Assembly: GCA_025356735.1 (NCBI GenBank)
Contig: JANXRT010000363.1
Span: 1 to 15,101 of the forward strand
DNA length: 15,101 bases
Reading direction: 5' to 3'
Origin: Acetobacteraceae bacterium
GTDB lineage: Bacteria > Pseudomonadota > Alphaproteobacteria > Acetobacterales > Acetobacteraceae
In this document: positions 15,042-15,101 of the stretch, one piece after another
Position numbering within the stretch: position 1 is the stretch's first letter
How the letters are laid out: each line of letters begins with the position of its first letter
Notes under the pieces: generated by a model
The model's input: only the letters and a program-made list of their open reading frames with translations
What the model was told of the DNA's origin: nothing
Databases searched by the model: none
Program-made: the position numbers and the translations under genes

Positions 15042-15101
15042 ATGTCTTCATCGAAGTCTCCTTTATTGGACATGGTTCGCATTCCGTCGGAGATGCGCAA
15101 C
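15042..15101 (+). CDS. dxs: 1-deoxy-D-xylulose-5-phosphate synthase, first 20 codons only
   Basis: Only the N-terminus is visible, cut by the right edge. The 20 codons from ATG 15042 read MSSSKSPLLDMVRIPSEMRN, which matches the usual Dxs opening: a short Ser/Thr/Lys start, then PLLD, two to three residues, xPxDLR/M. Dxs makes 1-deoxy-D-xylulose 5-phosphate from pyruvate and glyceraldehyde 3-phosphate with thiamine diphosphate and is the first and usually flux-controlling MEP step. It starts 13 bp after the ispA stop, an ispA-dxs pair common in proteobacteria. Shine-Dalgarno is weak, consistent with translation following ispA. None of the catalytic domains is in view, so the call rests on the N-terminal motif and context. 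Confidence 0.75.
   Translation, partial: MSSSKSPLLDMVRIPSEMRN

Noticed and set aside
14987..15101. Minus-strand open frame entering from the right edge and overlapping the ispA 3' end
   Set aside because: It would overlap ispA by 42 bp, and the same bases encode a good Dxs N-terminus on the plus strand just after ispA.
1..15101. Mobile elements, CRISPR arrays, tRNA genes, defence or prophage modules
   Set aside because: I looked for transposase, integrase and recombinase proteins, regular repeat-spacer structure and cloverleaf-like segments and saw none; nearly all DNA is accounted for by the listed genes.

Overview
This window is about 15.1 kb of GC-rich, gene-dense bacterial chromosome with ordinary housekeeping and cell-envelope genes. 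I see no tRNA or rRNA, CRISPR array, insertion sequence or prophage. The gene set points to a hopanoid-producing alphaproteobacterium, most plausibly in Rhodospirillales/Acetobacteraceae: divergent miaA/serB, the MEP-pathway genes ispH and dxs, an ispA-type prenyl synthase, and hpnH. The lineage is inferred from gene content and protein style, not from a marker search.

Left part (1-3813). A truncated miaA (tRNA dimethylallyltransferase) runs leftward off the edge and diverges from serB (phosphoserine phosphatase). An esterase of the PHB-depolymerase/feruloyl-esterase type follows, behind a leader that carries a 10-bp inverted repeat. Next is a small membrane-anchored protein with a degenerate histidine-kinase-type ATPase fold.

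Middle part (3845-9905). A DUF4337 membrane protein (minus) diverges from a large secreted GH42-like glycoside hydrolase (plus). That gene ends one base from a convergent DUF3429 membrane protein. Upstream of DUF3429 on the same strand is an N-acyl-D-amino-acid deacylase-type amidohydrolase. A glycine-zipper lipoprotein with a proline-rich tail reads the other way.

Right part (9959-15101). This is an isoprenoid/hopanoid locus built around a 279-bp divergent intergenic region. Leftward, ispH (last MEP step), hpnH (adenosylhopane formation) and a 567-residue polytopic membrane protein of glycosyltransferase-C appearance follow in a tight series. Rightward, ispA (farnesyl diphosphate synthase) and the first 20 codons of dxs (first MEP step) follow. 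The locus thus joins entry and exit of the precursor pathway, chain elongation to FPP and the first hopanoid side-chain step. The membrane protein is the one uncharacterised member.

I found no clear evidence of a new defence or mobile system. The best leads are the membrane protein downstream of hpnH, the pseudo-histidine-kinase, the GH42-like secreted enzyme and a few intergenic inverted repeats.
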